A DNA stretch of 64,000 nt from Bacteroidota bacterium (GTDB lineage: Bacteria > Bacteroidota > Bacteroidia > Chitinophagales > Saprospiraceae), in NCBI GenBank assembly GCA_963169455.1, contig CAUJDW010000002.1:1-64000 (forward strand), written 5' to 3'. The position numbers were made by a program, and so were the translations under genes. Within the stretch, counting starts at the first letter, position 1; the number at the start of each line of letters is the position of its first letter. The notes beneath the pieces are model-generated. The model was not told the origin of the DNA and ran no database searches. It saw only the letters and a list, made by a program, of their open reading frames with translations. Shown here piece after piece: positions 17,253 to 25,045 of the stretch.

Positions 17253-17296
17253 GTTTATACCCGCCACTTTGGCGCGGGTACACAAATGTTAGTGCC
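17246..17296 (+). repeat. attC-like site A (left boundary of cassette 1)
   Basis: An imperfect palindrome: TTTATACCCGC pairs with GCGGGTACACAAA with a bulge, ending in ATG^TTAGTGCCA. The GTTAG at 17288-17292 is in the R' box position, so cassette 1 would start at TT 17289. The left R'' box (GCGTAAGG) is degenerate. Confidence 0.55.
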
Positions 17297-17354
17297 AATG
17301 AGTAAAAAAAGCAGGTAAAGATTTGTGAAAGTTATCAATTTTTGATAATTTCAC

Positions 17355-17876
17355 ATGAACCTTTATCAGGAAATGAAAATACGCCTAAAGGATGTAGAAA
17401 CAGGAAAGCTGTACGAAGGCCAAATACTTGAAAGCTTCCCAAACGAAATGCCATTAAGAAAAGACGGTTGGCAGTTTACTTGGAAGAAGTTAGCAAAAGT
17501 CGAAGGCGCTCAATTTTACAAAATAACGCTTAAAAAATCACCTAAAGCAATTGAAGGTTTATTGATGATTACCCTGATCAACGATGAAATGCTTTACATG
17601 AATAATGTGGAAGTCGCGCCACATAATTATGGGAGGAAAGGGAAATATGAAAACGTAGCAGGGTGTTTGATAGCGTTTGCTTGTAAAAAGAGCTTTGAAT
17701 TAGGGAAGGGGCATTATTTAGGTTTTTTGTCATTCGACAGCAAGACAGAATTAATTTCCCTGTATCAAGACAAATATGGGGCAACATGGGCAATGGGGCA
17801 AAAGATGTTTATAGGCCCGTTAAATGGAAAGAGGTTAATGGAAAAATATTTGGGCATCAAATCAAAAGGCAAATAA
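17355..17876 (+). CDS. GNAT-like protein, probable toxin of a toxin-antitoxin pair
   Basis: 173 aa, AT-rich relative to neighbours. The fold looks like a GNAT acetyltransferase: MLYMNNVEVAPHNYG, then NVAGCLIAFACKKSFELGKG in the acetyl-CoA-binding region, then YLGFLSFDSKTELISLYQDK. It is followed 7 bp later by an Xre-type DNA-binding gene, the usual layout of a type II toxin-antitoxin unit. GNAT toxins usually acetylate aminoacyl-tRNA and are most often paired with ribbon-helix-helix antitoxins. An Xre partner is less usual. ATG at 17355, or the Met at 17373. It lies inside what I read as an integron cassette. Confidence 0.6.
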   Translation: MNLYQEMKIRLKDVETGKLYEGQILESFPNEMPLRKDGWQFTWKKLAKVEGAQFYKITLKKSPKAIEGLLMITLINDEMLYMNNVEVAPHNYGRKGKYENVAGCLIAFACKKSFELGKGHYLGFLSFDSKTELISLYQDKYGATWAMGQKMFIGPLNGKRLMEKYLGIKSKGK

Positions 17877-17883
17877 CAGTAAC

Positions 17884-18378
17884 ATGAGCAATCAGGAAAT
17901 AATCAACGAAGGCGGGATAATTGGGACTGGAAGGGGTTTAGTAAACCAGAACAGCAAAGAATTTAAAGAATTACAAAGGATAATAAAGGAGAAGTCAGGA
18001 GAACTTGCGAAATCAGAATTAATTGCAAACAGGTTATTGTCATTGAAGTTTCAAATGGAAGCCTATTTGGAAAGAGAAAATCCAAAAAAGATTATACAAG
18101 TAGGAGAATTTTTAGAGGGATATGTGGAAGCGCTAAAGATAAAGAAACGAACGCTTGCAGAGTATATTGATTATAAAGAGAGCAACCTGAGCGCAGTATT
18201 TAAAGGCAGGAGAAAGATAAATATTGACTTGGCAATTAAACTCGGAGAAATATTCAGAGTCGACCCGGCAATATGGCTGCATATCCAAAGTAAAAATGAT
18301 TTATTGGAAATAATCGATAGGGATAGGAAGAAGTATGAAAAATATAGATTAGAAGACCTGCTGAGAGAAGTGAGTTGA
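17884..18378 (+). CDS. HigA/Xre-type antitoxin
   Basis: 164 aa. The N-terminal half is helical (LQRIIKEKSGELAKSELIAN). The C-terminal half is a HigA-like helix-turn-helix (KKRTLAEYIDYKESNLSAVF, then INIDLAIKLGEIFRVDPAIW). Such proteins bind and neutralise the toxin and repress their own operon. It sits 7 bp after the GNAT-like gene; toxin-first order fits HigBA-like units. An attC-like site follows 7 bp after the stop. Confidence 0.7.
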   Translation: MSNQEIINEGGIIGTGRGLVNQNSKEFKELQRIIKEKSGELAKSELIANRLLSLKFQMEAYLERENPKKIIQVGEFLEGYVEALKIKKRTLAEYIDYKESNLSAVFKGRRKINIDLAIKLGEIFRVDPAIWLHIQSKNDLLEIIDRDRKKYEKYRLEDLLREVS

Positions 18379-18385
18379 ATTACAC

Positions 18386-18456
18386 TGGCACTTACATCGC
18401 GCCAGCGGCCATAGCCAGCAAAAGCTGGCTACGTCGCCGGCGCCAAACGTTTTACC
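18386..18456 (+). repeat. attC-like site B (end of cassette 1)
   Basis: The R''-like box TGGCACTTAC (18386-18395) is complementary at 9 of 10 positions to GTTAGTGCCA at the start of the same cassette (17288-17297), exactly the relation integron cassettes show. The middle folds into a long imperfect hairpin: TAGCCAGC/GCTGGCTA (18412-18431, AAAA loop) flanked by GCGCC/GGCGC. It ends CCAAACG^TTTTACC, with the crossover after G 18449. Confidence 0.65.
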
Positions 18457-18474
18457 CCATAAAAAATCACAAAG

Positions 18475-19371
18475 ATGAATAGGCAAATTCTAACTCTTAT
18501 CGCATTTGGGATAATTTCTTTGACTTCTTGTAATAAAATCATAAGTCAGAAAATGACTGATGTCGAAGTTTGGAAACTTGGTTGGAGAATAATTGCAAGT
18601 TCGATGGAAGAGAATTATGAACTCGCAAATTTGCAATTTGATTCTTTGAGGAATAGCACTAAAATAATTGATAGAAAGTATCTTGTAACAGGGCTTGAGG
18701 CAAAAAACAAACTTGGAAAAGTTGATGAAATTACTGAAATCATTAGTTCCCAAGACAAAAAAATGCTGCAGGAGATTTGTAGCAAAGGCTTTTTGTCTGA
18801 TTATAAGATTTGTGAAGAATATTCAATTGAAAAAGTCGATAATAAAGAACTTCAAATTGAATTGATAAAAATGTATGTTGATGACCAGGCATCGAGAGGA
18901 AATCTAATGCAGGACATAATCTTGAAATACAATATTGATTCGACTGAAATAACCCGAGACGGAGGAGTTATGGTTGATGAAAGAAACAGAAACAGATTGA
19001 AAGAAATATTTGAAGAATATGGTTTTCCAACGAGGAAGTTAGTCGGAAAAGATGCGATGCAGGGAATATTTTTAATGATTCAGCATAGTGACGGGGACAA
19101 AGAATGGCAGAAATCTCAACTCGATAACATAGAAAAAGCGGTAAAAAATGGCGATATGGATGGACAAAGCTATGCTTATCTCTATGATAGGATTAAGATA
19201 AATAGCGGAGAAAAACAGTTTTATGGGACTCAGTTTGCTAAAGTTGACCCTGTTAACAAAGTAGTTGAGATAGCCGAGACGGAAGATGCAGAAAATTTAG
19301 ATAAGCGAAGAATGGAAATTGGGATGATGCCTATTGATATGTACAAAAAATTTATGCTCAAAAACCTGTAA
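18475..19371 (+). CDS. DUF6624-domain lipoprotein
   Basis: 298 aa, AT-rich. It has a lipoprotein signal (ILTLIAFGIISLTSCNK). The C-terminal half matches the DUF6624 pattern: a VGKDAMQGIFLMIQHSDGD segment, then AYLYDRIKINSGEKQFYGTQ. The function of the family is unknown. It is the only gene of the second putative cassette, starting 25 bp after the cassette boundary and ending 11 bp before the next attC-like site, a typical tight fit. Confidence 0.75.
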   Translation: MNRQILTLIAFGIISLTSCNKIISQKMTDVEVWKLGWRIIASSMEENYELANLQFDSLRNSTKIIDRKYLVTGLEAKNKLGKVDEITEIISSQDKKMLQEICSKGFLSDYKICEEYSIEKVDNKELQIELIKMYVDDQASRGNLMQDIILKYNIDSTEITRDGGVMVDERNRNRLKEIFEEYGFPTRKLVGKDAMQGIFLMIQHSDGDKEWQKSQLDNIEKAVKNGDMDGQSYAYLYDRIKINSGEKQFYGTQFAKVDPVNKVVEIAETEDAENLDKRRMEIGMMPIDMYKKFMLKNL

Positions 19372-19382
19372 AATGAATGCGA

Positions 19383-19449
19383 GGCAGAACAAAGGCTATG
19401 AAGGCCATGCCTCCTAACGTCGGCACGGCACATAGCCAAACCGTTAGCT
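19383..19449 (+). repeat. attC-like site C (end of cassette 2)
   Basis: R''-like GGCAGAAC (19383-19390) pairs with GTTTTACC at the start of cassette 2 (18449-18456) by six Watson-Crick pairs and one G-T pair of eight. Next to it AAAGGCTATG pairs with CATAGCC (19431-19437), with TGCC/GGCA further in. The site ends CCAAACCG^TTAGCT. The spacing and arm arrangement match attC structure. A third cassette, if any, is truncated. Confidence 0.6.
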
Positions 19450-19500
19450 CCGGCCGCCGCAGCCAAAAAAACAAATAATTGAAAAAATGAAACACCCATC

Positions 19501-19518
19501 CGGCACACTTGTGTGCCG
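19501..19518. other. Perfect 8-bp hairpin before purU
   Basis: CGGCACAC and GTGTGCCG flank a TT. It lies between the last attC-like site and purU, followed by an AT-rich stretch. It may terminate transcription out of the cassettes, or be part of a decayed third cassette end. Confidence 0.5.
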
Positions 19519-19596
19519 AATACTTTAAGGCGTTTTTCATCCTGGATAAAAGCCGGAGTTTGTGTTTCTTTGCAGCCGGTTTATTCAAAATGGAAC

Positions 19597-20466
19597 ATGA
19601 AAAACGAAGCGAACCACACGGCCATCCTGCTCATACACTGCCCCGACGAGAAGGGGCTGGTGGCGGCTGTGACCGATTTCCTCCACAAAAACAACGGCAA
19701 TATCATCAGCCTGGACCAGCACGTGGACCAGGCCGAACAGCGCTTTTTTATGCGGGTGGAGTGGGAACTGGAGGGTTTCGCCATCCCGGAGGGGAAGATC
19801 GACGATTACTTCGGAACGCTCATCGGGCGGAAGTACCGCATGGAATGGCAACTGCATTTTTCCGGCTACCGCCCGCGTATGGCCATCTTCGTTTCCAGGA
19901 TGTCGCACTGCCTGTACGACATCCTGCAGCGGTGTATGTCGGCCGAGTGGAAAGTGGAGATTCCCGTCATCATCAGCAACCACGACAACCTGAGGGACAT
20001 CGCCGGGCGCTTCGGCATCCCCTTTGAGGTCATTCCCATCAGCCCCGCCAACAAGGCGGAGCAGGAGCGGCGGCAGATCGAACTACTGCATTCGCTGAAT
20101 GTGGACTTCATCGTGCTGGCCCGCTACATGCAGGTGCTGTCCGATGATTTTGTGGCGGCTTTCCCCAACCGGATCATCAACATCCACCATTCCTTCCTGC
20201 CGGCTTTCAAAGGGGCGCGCCCCTATCACTCGGCCTTCAACCGGGGCGTCAAAGTGATCGGCGCCACCAGCCACTACGTGACGGCAGACCTCGACGAGGG
20301 CCCCATCATCGAACAGGACGTGCGCCGCATCTCCCACAAGGACAGCGTGCAGGACCTCATCCGCATCGGGAAAGACCTGGAAAAAGTCGTCCTGGCCCGG
20401 GCCATCTGGCTGGAAATTCAGCACAAAATCCTGCCCTACAAGAACAAAGCCATCGTTTTTGACTGA
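19597..20466 (+). CDS. purU: Formyltetrahydrofolate deformylase PurU
   Basis: 289 aa. Hydrolyses 10-formyl-THF to THF and formate, balancing one-carbon pools. An N-terminal ACT domain (residues 1-80, TAILLIHCPDEKGLVAAVTDF) is followed by a formyltransferase-type hydrolase domain with INIHHSFLPAFKGARPYHSA and GATSHYVTADLDEGPIIEQD, which hold the catalytic Asn/His/Asp set. ATG at 19597 begins MKNEANHTAILL; earlier starts would add an unrelated leader. It converges with the next gene 1 bp away. Confidence 0.95.
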   Translation: MKNEANHTAILLIHCPDEKGLVAAVTDFLHKNNGNIISLDQHVDQAEQRFFMRVEWELEGFAIPEGKIDDYFGTLIGRKYRMEWQLHFSGYRPRMAIFVSRMSHCLYDILQRCMSAEWKVEIPVIISNHDNLRDIAGRFGIPFEVIPISPANKAEQERRQIELLHSLNVDFIVLARYMQVLSDDFVAAFPNRIINIHHSFLPAFKGARPYHSAFNRGVKVIGATSHYVTADLDEGPIIEQDVRRISHKDSVQDLIRIGKDLEKVVLARAIWLEIQHKILPYKNKAIVFD

Positions 20467-20467
20467 G

Positions 20468-20893
20468 TTATTCGATCGTGGGTTTGCCGATATACACCTT
20501 GATCTCGGGTGGGATCCGGATGCGGATCTTGACAATGAGCGGGTCGTTGAGGTTGGCCAGGGTGCGCCGGTGGAGGGCGTAGGCCGTTTTGATGGTTTGG
20601 AAAACCGACGTCAGCGCCGTGCTGTGCTTGGTTTCGGCCAGTATGTGCTCCAGCCTTTCCTTTTTGAAATCTTCGTGCCTGCCCAGGAGCTCCACGTCGA
20701 GAGAAGGGCTCAGCGCCACGCTCAGGGCGAAACTCTTTACCTCCAGCCCGTACATTTCCAGTTTGGGAAAGATCAGCAGCCACTCTTCGATAAGGTGGTA
20801 ACCTCTTTCCCTGGCGCCTTCCCCGAAAGCTGCGGCCTGTTCGCGCAGGCTGTCGCTGGCTTCCTGCAGGGCTTTTTTGAGCATGTCGATCAT
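20468..20893 (-). CDS. Unknown conserved-looking protein
   Basis: 141 aa. The N-terminal half is helical (MIDMLKKALQEASDSLREQA); the rest is mixed, with a C-terminal segment LIVKIRIRIPPEIKVYIGKP. No signal peptide, no recognised motif. ATG at 20893; the longer upstream reading is poorly protein-like. It overlaps nothing and converges on purU. Confidence 0.65.
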   Translation of the reverse strand: MIDMLKKALQEASDSLREQAAAFGEGARERGYHLIEEWLLIFPKLEMYGLEVKSFALSVALSPSLDVELLGRHEDFKKERLEHILAETKHSTALTSVFQTIKTAYALHRRTLANLNDPLIVKIRIRIPPEIKVYIGKPTIE

Positions 20894-21058
20894 AATGTTG
20901 GGTTGGTGGTTAAAAAATCGGCCTCCCGCGGCAGGGCAGATGCCGCGCCAGATTTGTAAATGTACGCCGCGCCGGCCGGAAAGCCCAAATAAACCGACGG
21001 ATTTCGGCATTTTTCGGCCTGGGAAAACGCCCGCGGCCTGATAGGGGCTGTTCAGAAC

Positions 21059-21066
21059 TATCTTTG
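21059..21066 (+). promoter_or_regulatory. -7 box for the MoxR-like ATPase gene
   Basis: TATCTTTG matches TAnnTTTG exactly and lies 65 bp before the ATG at 21132. No good -33 TTG at standard spacing was seen. Confidence 0.45.
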
Positions 21067-21131
21067 CCTTCATACGTTTCATTTGAGTTGTACGACAAAC
21101 GATACTTTCCGAAATCCAAACCAATAAAGGA

Positions 21132-22625
21132 ATGAACGACATCAGGACGTTGGGCGAACTCAAAAAAAGCGGCTACCGGCCCCGAACCGTCAAGGAGGAA
21201 CTGCGCGCCAACCTCATCAAAAAACTGCGCGCCGGCGAGAAGATATTCAGCCGGGTCATCGGTTTTGACGACACGGTTTTACCCGATATCGAGCGCGCGG
21301 TGCTCTCCCGGCACAACATCCTGCTGCTCGGGCTGCGGGGGCAGGCCAAGACCCGCATCGCCCGCATGCTGGACAACCTGCTCGACGAATACACCCCCAT
21401 CATCGCCGGCAGCGAGCTCAACGACGACCCCATGAACCCCATCTCCCGCTACGGCCGCGATATGCTGGCCGAGCATGGCGACGATACCCCCATCGAGTGG
21501 ATACACCGCAGCCAGCGCTACGTGGAAAAACTGGCCACCCCCGACGTGAGCGTGGCCGACCTGATCGGCGACGTGGACCCCATCAAAGCGGCATCCCTGA
21601 AGCTGCCCTATTCCGATGAGCGGGTTATCCATTTCGGGCTGGTGCCCCGTTCGCACCGCAGCATTTTCGTCATCAACGAGCTGCCCGACCTCCAGCCCCG
21701 CATCCAGGTGTCTTTGTTCAACATCCTGCAGGAAGGCGACATTCAGATCCGCGGCTTCAAGCTGCGCCTGCCCCTCGATATCCAGTTCGTGTTCACGGCC
21801 AACCCCGAAGACTACACCAACCGGGGCAGCATCATCACCCCGCTGAAAGACCGCATCGAGAGCCAGATACTGACCCATTATCCGCAAACCATAGAAATCG
21901 CGCGGCAGATCACCCAGCAGGAAGCGCGCCTGGCGGAACAGCAGCGCGCCGCCGTGACGGCGCCCGACCTCCTGCAGATCATGCTGGAAATGATCGCTTT
22001 CGAGGCCCGCAACAGCGAGTTCATCGACGAAAAAAGCGGGGTGTCCGCCCGCCTGGCCATCTCCGGCTATGAAAACCTGGCCAGCACGGCCGAACGCCGC
22101 ATGCTGATCAACCACGAGGAAAAGGCCACCGTCCGGATCACGGACTTCTGGGGCGTGGTGCCGGCCATCACCGGCAAGGTGGAACTCGTTTACGAAGGGG
22201 AACAGGAGGGGCCCTACAATGTAGCTATCGCCCTGCTGGGCAAAGTGGTCAGGACGGCATTCCTCAACCATTTCCCCAATCCCGACAAACTGAAAAAAGG
22301 TGTGGAGAAAGACCCCTACGGCACTATCCGCGCCTGGTTTTCCGCCGGCAACCACATCGAACTGCTCATCGACGCCAGCGAAGCCGATTACCGCAAAGCG
22401 CTCGACAAGGTGGCCGGCCTGCGCAGGCTGGTGGAAAGCACCCTCGACATCAGGGGCGACGAAGCTTACACCTACATGGAACTGGCCCTGCACGGCCTTT
22501 CCGAGTTCAACGTCATCAACAAGGACATGCTGGATTCCCGCTTCTCCTTCCGCGACCTGCTGGCCGATATGCTGGATGAAGACATGTTCGACGACGACGA
22601 TGACGACGATGGTTTTGATAATTGA
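21132..22625 (+). CDS. MoxR/ChlI-like AAA+ ATPase
   Basis: 497 aa AAA+ protein of the magnesium-chelatase subunit I/MoxR type. Walker A is GLRGQAKT (about residues 63-70), the Walker B region is SIFVINELPDLQPRIQVSLF, and sensor-like FVFTANPEDYTNRGS follows. The C-terminal part ends in an Asp-rich tail (MFDDDDDDDG). Such ATPases usually work with a VWA-domain partner to remodel metal-dependent complexes. None is adjacent here; the next gene is YrdC-like. It is unlikely to be a true chlorophyll enzyme because no pigment genes are near. Confidence 0.85.
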   Translation: MNDIRTLGELKKSGYRPRTVKEELRANLIKKLRAGEKIFSRVIGFDDTVLPDIERAVLSRHNILLLGLRGQAKTRIARMLDNLLDEYTPIIAGSELNDDPMNPISRYGRDMLAEHGDDTPIEWIHRSQRYVEKLATPDVSVADLIGDVDPIKAASLKLPYSDERVIHFGLVPRSHRSIFVINELPDLQPRIQVSLFNILQEGDIQIRGFKLRLPLDIQFVFTANPEDYTNRGSIITPLKDRIESQILTHYPQTIEIARQITQQEARLAEQQRAAVTAPDLLQIMLEMIAFEARNSEFIDEKSGVSARLAISGYENLASTAERRMLINHEEKATVRITDFWGVVPAITGKVELVYEGEQEGPYNVAIALLGKVVRTAFLNHFPNPDKLKKGVEKDPYGTIRAWFSAGNHIELLIDASEADYRKALDKVAGLRRLVESTLDIRGDEAYTYMELALHGLSEFNVINKDMLDSRFSFRDLLADMLDEDMFDDDDDDDGFDN

Positions 22626-22635
22626 GGGGAAACGG

Positions 22636-22643
22636 TATTTTTG
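22636..22643 (+). promoter_or_regulatory. -7 box for the YrdC-like gene
   Basis: TATTTTTG matches TAnnTTTG and lies 20 bp before the ATG at 22664, 10 bp after the previous stop. Confidence 0.45.
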
Positions 22644-22663
22644 CGGACTAAAGCCCTGTAGCT

Positions 22664-23278
22664 ATGCTTTTGAGAATCAACCCCGACAATCCCGAGGGCC
22701 GCAAGATCCGCCAGGCAGTTGACATCCTGGAAGAAGGGGGCGTCATTATTTACCCAACCGATACCGTTTACGCCTTTGCCTGTGACATGATGAACGCCCG
22801 CGCCGGCGACCGCATCTGCCGCCTGCGCGGGCTCGACCCTGTAAAGGCGCGCCTGGCCATCATCTGCGAAGACATCAGCCAGGCCTCCGAATACACCCAG
22901 CAGATTGACAACCAGATTTTCCGGGTCATGAAAAAACACCTGCCCGGCCCCTTTACATTTGTGCTGAACTCCAGCAACCAGGTGCCAAAGCTGTTCAGAA
23001 ACCGCAAACGCACCATCGGCATCCGCATCCCCGCCAACAATATCGCCATGGCCCTGGTGAAAGAACTGGGCCACCCCATGCTCACCGCCTCCCTCAAGTC
23101 GGCCGACGAAATCCTGGAATACTTCACCGACCCCATCGACATCTACGACGACTACAAAAACCTCGTCGACCTGGTCATCGACGGCGGCATCGGAGGCCAC
23201 CAGGCTTCTACCATCGTCGATTGCACCGGCCCGGAACCCCTGGTCACCCGCGAAGGCGCCGGGGTGCTGGAGATTTAA
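22664..23278 (+). CDS. Sua5/YciO/YrdC-family protein (probable threonylcarbamoyl-AMP synthase)
   Basis: 204 aa of the YrdC fold: GGVIIYPTDTVYAFACD at the N-terminus, KHLPGPFTFVLN, RTIGIRIPANN and HPMLTASLKSADE. TsaC/Sua5 members make threonylcarbamoyl-AMP for the tRNA t6A modification; YciO-like members have lost or changed this activity. Details here (PTDTVYAFACDM, single domain) lean toward the YciO type, so a t6A role is probable but not certain. ATG at 22664. Confidence 0.82.
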   Translation: MLLRINPDNPEGRKIRQAVDILEEGGVIIYPTDTVYAFACDMMNARAGDRICRLRGLDPVKARLAIICEDISQASEYTQQIDNQIFRVMKKHLPGPFTFVLNSSNQVPKLFRNRKRTIGIRIPANNIAMALVKELGHPMLTASLKSADEILEYFTDPIDIYDDYKNLVDLVIDGGIGGHQASTIVDCTGPEPLVTREGAGVLEI

Positions 23279-23295
23279 GCGCCCGAATGGTGTGG

Positions 23296-23336
23296 CCCGG
23301 GGGCCTGCAGAGGAGGTGGCGAGGTGAGCCCCCGGG
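23296..23336. terminator. Possible bidirectional terminator hairpin
   Basis: CCCGGGGGC (23296-23304) and GCCCCCGGG (23328-23336) are perfect inverted repeats with a 23-nt loop, located between two convergent genes that end at 23278 and 23392. The right arm is followed by TAAA rather than a T-run. Confidence 0.4.
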
Positions 23337-23391
23337 TAAACTTCCGAAAGCCGGGCCCGTACGCCAGTGCTCCAATATCCCAATATTCCAT

Positions 23392-24006
23392 TCACCCCCC
23401 CTGCTCCTCCCTGTCCCTCAGTTCCTTTAGCAGTTTTTCGATCTGGGCTACGATGTCGGAGTCCTGTCGGTTTTCGCGCAGGTCGCTGGCCAGTTGCCGG
23501 ATGGCTTCATCAACGATGTTCATGTTAGCGGCCAGTTGGCCGTAATCGCCGGTTTCCCAGTATCCTCCTTCATCCGATACCTCCAGTTCGTGCAGATACC
23601 TGCCCTGCAGGTAGCGCAGCAATTTTACCACTGCTACGTGCGTGTCCGGCCCGGCAAACTGGGTTTTTACCGACAGCCATTGAGCCTGCGCCGGGTATCC
23701 TTCCGAGGCGCTCAATGCTACGTGGAGGGGCGAGGTGATCACTCCGGAAGCATTGAAAAACAGGGAAACCGATTCGCAACGGGGGTGCGGCTCGAAGGAA
23801 ATGCCCTTCAGCCCGGCATGCCCCTCCAGGAAAATGGCGCCGCCTTCTCTGCTTTCCACTTCCGCCGTCGGGGGGTGCGCCCAGTCTTCGTCCAGCACCG
23901 TATATGGCCACTGCATCGTCCGGGCAATGTCTTCTACTTCTTCAATAAACTGGCTGACGGCCCGTTTGTCGGTCAGGGCCCCGCGATAGTGAATGCTTAC
24001 TCCCAT
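23392..24006 (-). CDS. Unknown protein next to ypdA
   Basis: 204 aa from the ATG at 24006 (MGVSIHYRGALTDKRAV). Mixed alpha/beta, with HVAVVKLLRYLQGRYLHELE and a helical Lys/Glu-rich end (IVAQIEKLLKELRDREEQGG). No signal peptide and no recognised domain. It follows ypdA by 41 bp on the same strand, so co-transcription is likely. Function not inferred. Confidence 0.7.
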   Translation of the reverse strand: MGVSIHYRGALTDKRAVSQFIEEVEDIARTMQWPYTVLDEDWAHPPTAEVESREGGAIFLEGHAGLKGISFEPHPRCESVSLFFNASGVITSPLHVALSASEGYPAQAQWLSVKTQFAGPDTHVAVVKLLRYLQGRYLHELEVSDEGGYWETGDYGQLAANMNIVDEAIRQLASDLRENRQDSDIVAQIEKLLKELRDREEQGG

Positions 24007-24047
24007 TTTTTCAGGTTTTAGGTTGATAAAGTCGTCATGTCGCCAAA

Positions 24048-25037
24048 TCACCCGGCTACGAGCCCGGCCAGCCGCTTACGGACCTGGCCGATGATGATGT
24101 CTGCATGGCCCCGGGTGTTTTCGATGAAAAGCTTATTGGTTTCCATGCCGGCGCAAACGACGCCTGCGAGGAAGACGTTGGGCAGGTTGGCGGCTTCCAG
24201 GCTTTCCACACCGTGGAGGGGGATGCGGCTGCCGTCCTTTGGCACATCGAGCCCCAGGCGTTCCAGCAGGGGGTAGTTGGGCTGGTAGCCCGTCAGGGCC
24301 AGCACCCAGTCGTTGCTGATCCGGAAGGCGCCTTCGGGGCCTTCCAGCAGCACCACATCGGGCCGGATCTCTTTAACCACGGTGTGAAAATAAGCTTTGA
24401 TGCTGCCTTCTGCGATTCGGTTCTCGATGTCGGGCCTGATCCAGTACTTCACCCCTTTGTAGAGTTCCCCCCCGCGGATGGCCATGCTCAGTTCGGCGCC
24501 TTTGCGCCAGAGTTCGAGGGCGGCCTGGCAGGCGGAGTTGGCGGCGCCGACGACCAGCACTTTCTGGCCGGTATAGGGGTGCGGGCCTTCGTAGTAGTGT
24601 TTCACTTTGGGGAGGTTTTCGCCCGGTACGCCCAGCAGCCGGGGTGTGTCGTAGAAACCGGTGGCCACGACGACGGCCCTGGCCGTATAGCTCCCTTTGG
24701 TAGTTTTCAGCAGGTAATGGCCTTCGGGCTGCCGGCTCATGCTCAGCACCTCTTCGTAGAAGTGCACCCGGAGCCGGAAATGTTGGTAAAGGCGTCGGTA
24801 ATACTCCAGTGCTTCCCGGCGGGTGGGCTTTTCACCGTGGGAAATAAAAGGCGTATCGGCAATTTCAAGTAAGCTGGAAGTGGAGAAAAATGTCATGTTC
24901 TCCGGAAAATGGTATATGGAGTTGGCCAGCATGCCTTTTTCCAGGACGAGGTAGGTCAGGCCTGCCTTGCCGGCGGCAATAGCACAATTGAGCCCCGTTG
25001 GGCCGCCTCCGATGATGGCGAGATCCAGAACGTTCAT
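24048..25037 (-). CDS. ypdA: YpdA-type bacillithiol disulfide reductase
   Basis: 329 aa FAD/NADPH flavoprotein. The FAD site is IIGGGPTGLNCAI at residues 8-20 and the NADPH site is VVGAANSACQAALEL. ENMTFFSTSSLLEIADTPF and LTGYQPNYPLL are typical of YpdA, which reduces oxidised bacillithiol and lacks the CxxC of thioredoxin reductases. Bacillithiol occurs in Bacteroidota, so the role fits. It is 8 bp downstream of the hybrid regulator gene. ATG at 25037. Confidence 0.85.
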   Translation of the reverse strand: MNVLDLAIIGGGPTGLNCAIAAGKAGLTYLVLEKGMLANSIYHFPENMTFFSTSSLLEIADTPFISHGEKPTRREALEYYRRLYQHFRLRVHFYEEVLSMSRQPEGHYLLKTTKGSYTARAVVVATGFYDTPRLLGVPGENLPKVKHYYEGPHPYTGQKVLVVGAANSACQAALELWRKGAELSMAIRGGELYKGVKYWIRPDIENRIAEGSIKAYFHTVVKEIRPDVVLLEGPEGAFRISNDWVLALTGYQPNYPLLERLGLDVPKDGSRIPLHGVESLEAANLPNVFLAGVVCAGMETNKLFIENTRGHADIIIGQVRKRLAGLVAG

Positions 25038-25045
25038 CTTACAGT

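Noticed and set aside
17246..19449. Ordinary rho-independent terminators as explanation for the three palindromes
   Set aside because: They lack U-tracts and their outer boxes pair across cassettes in the way integron cassettes require.
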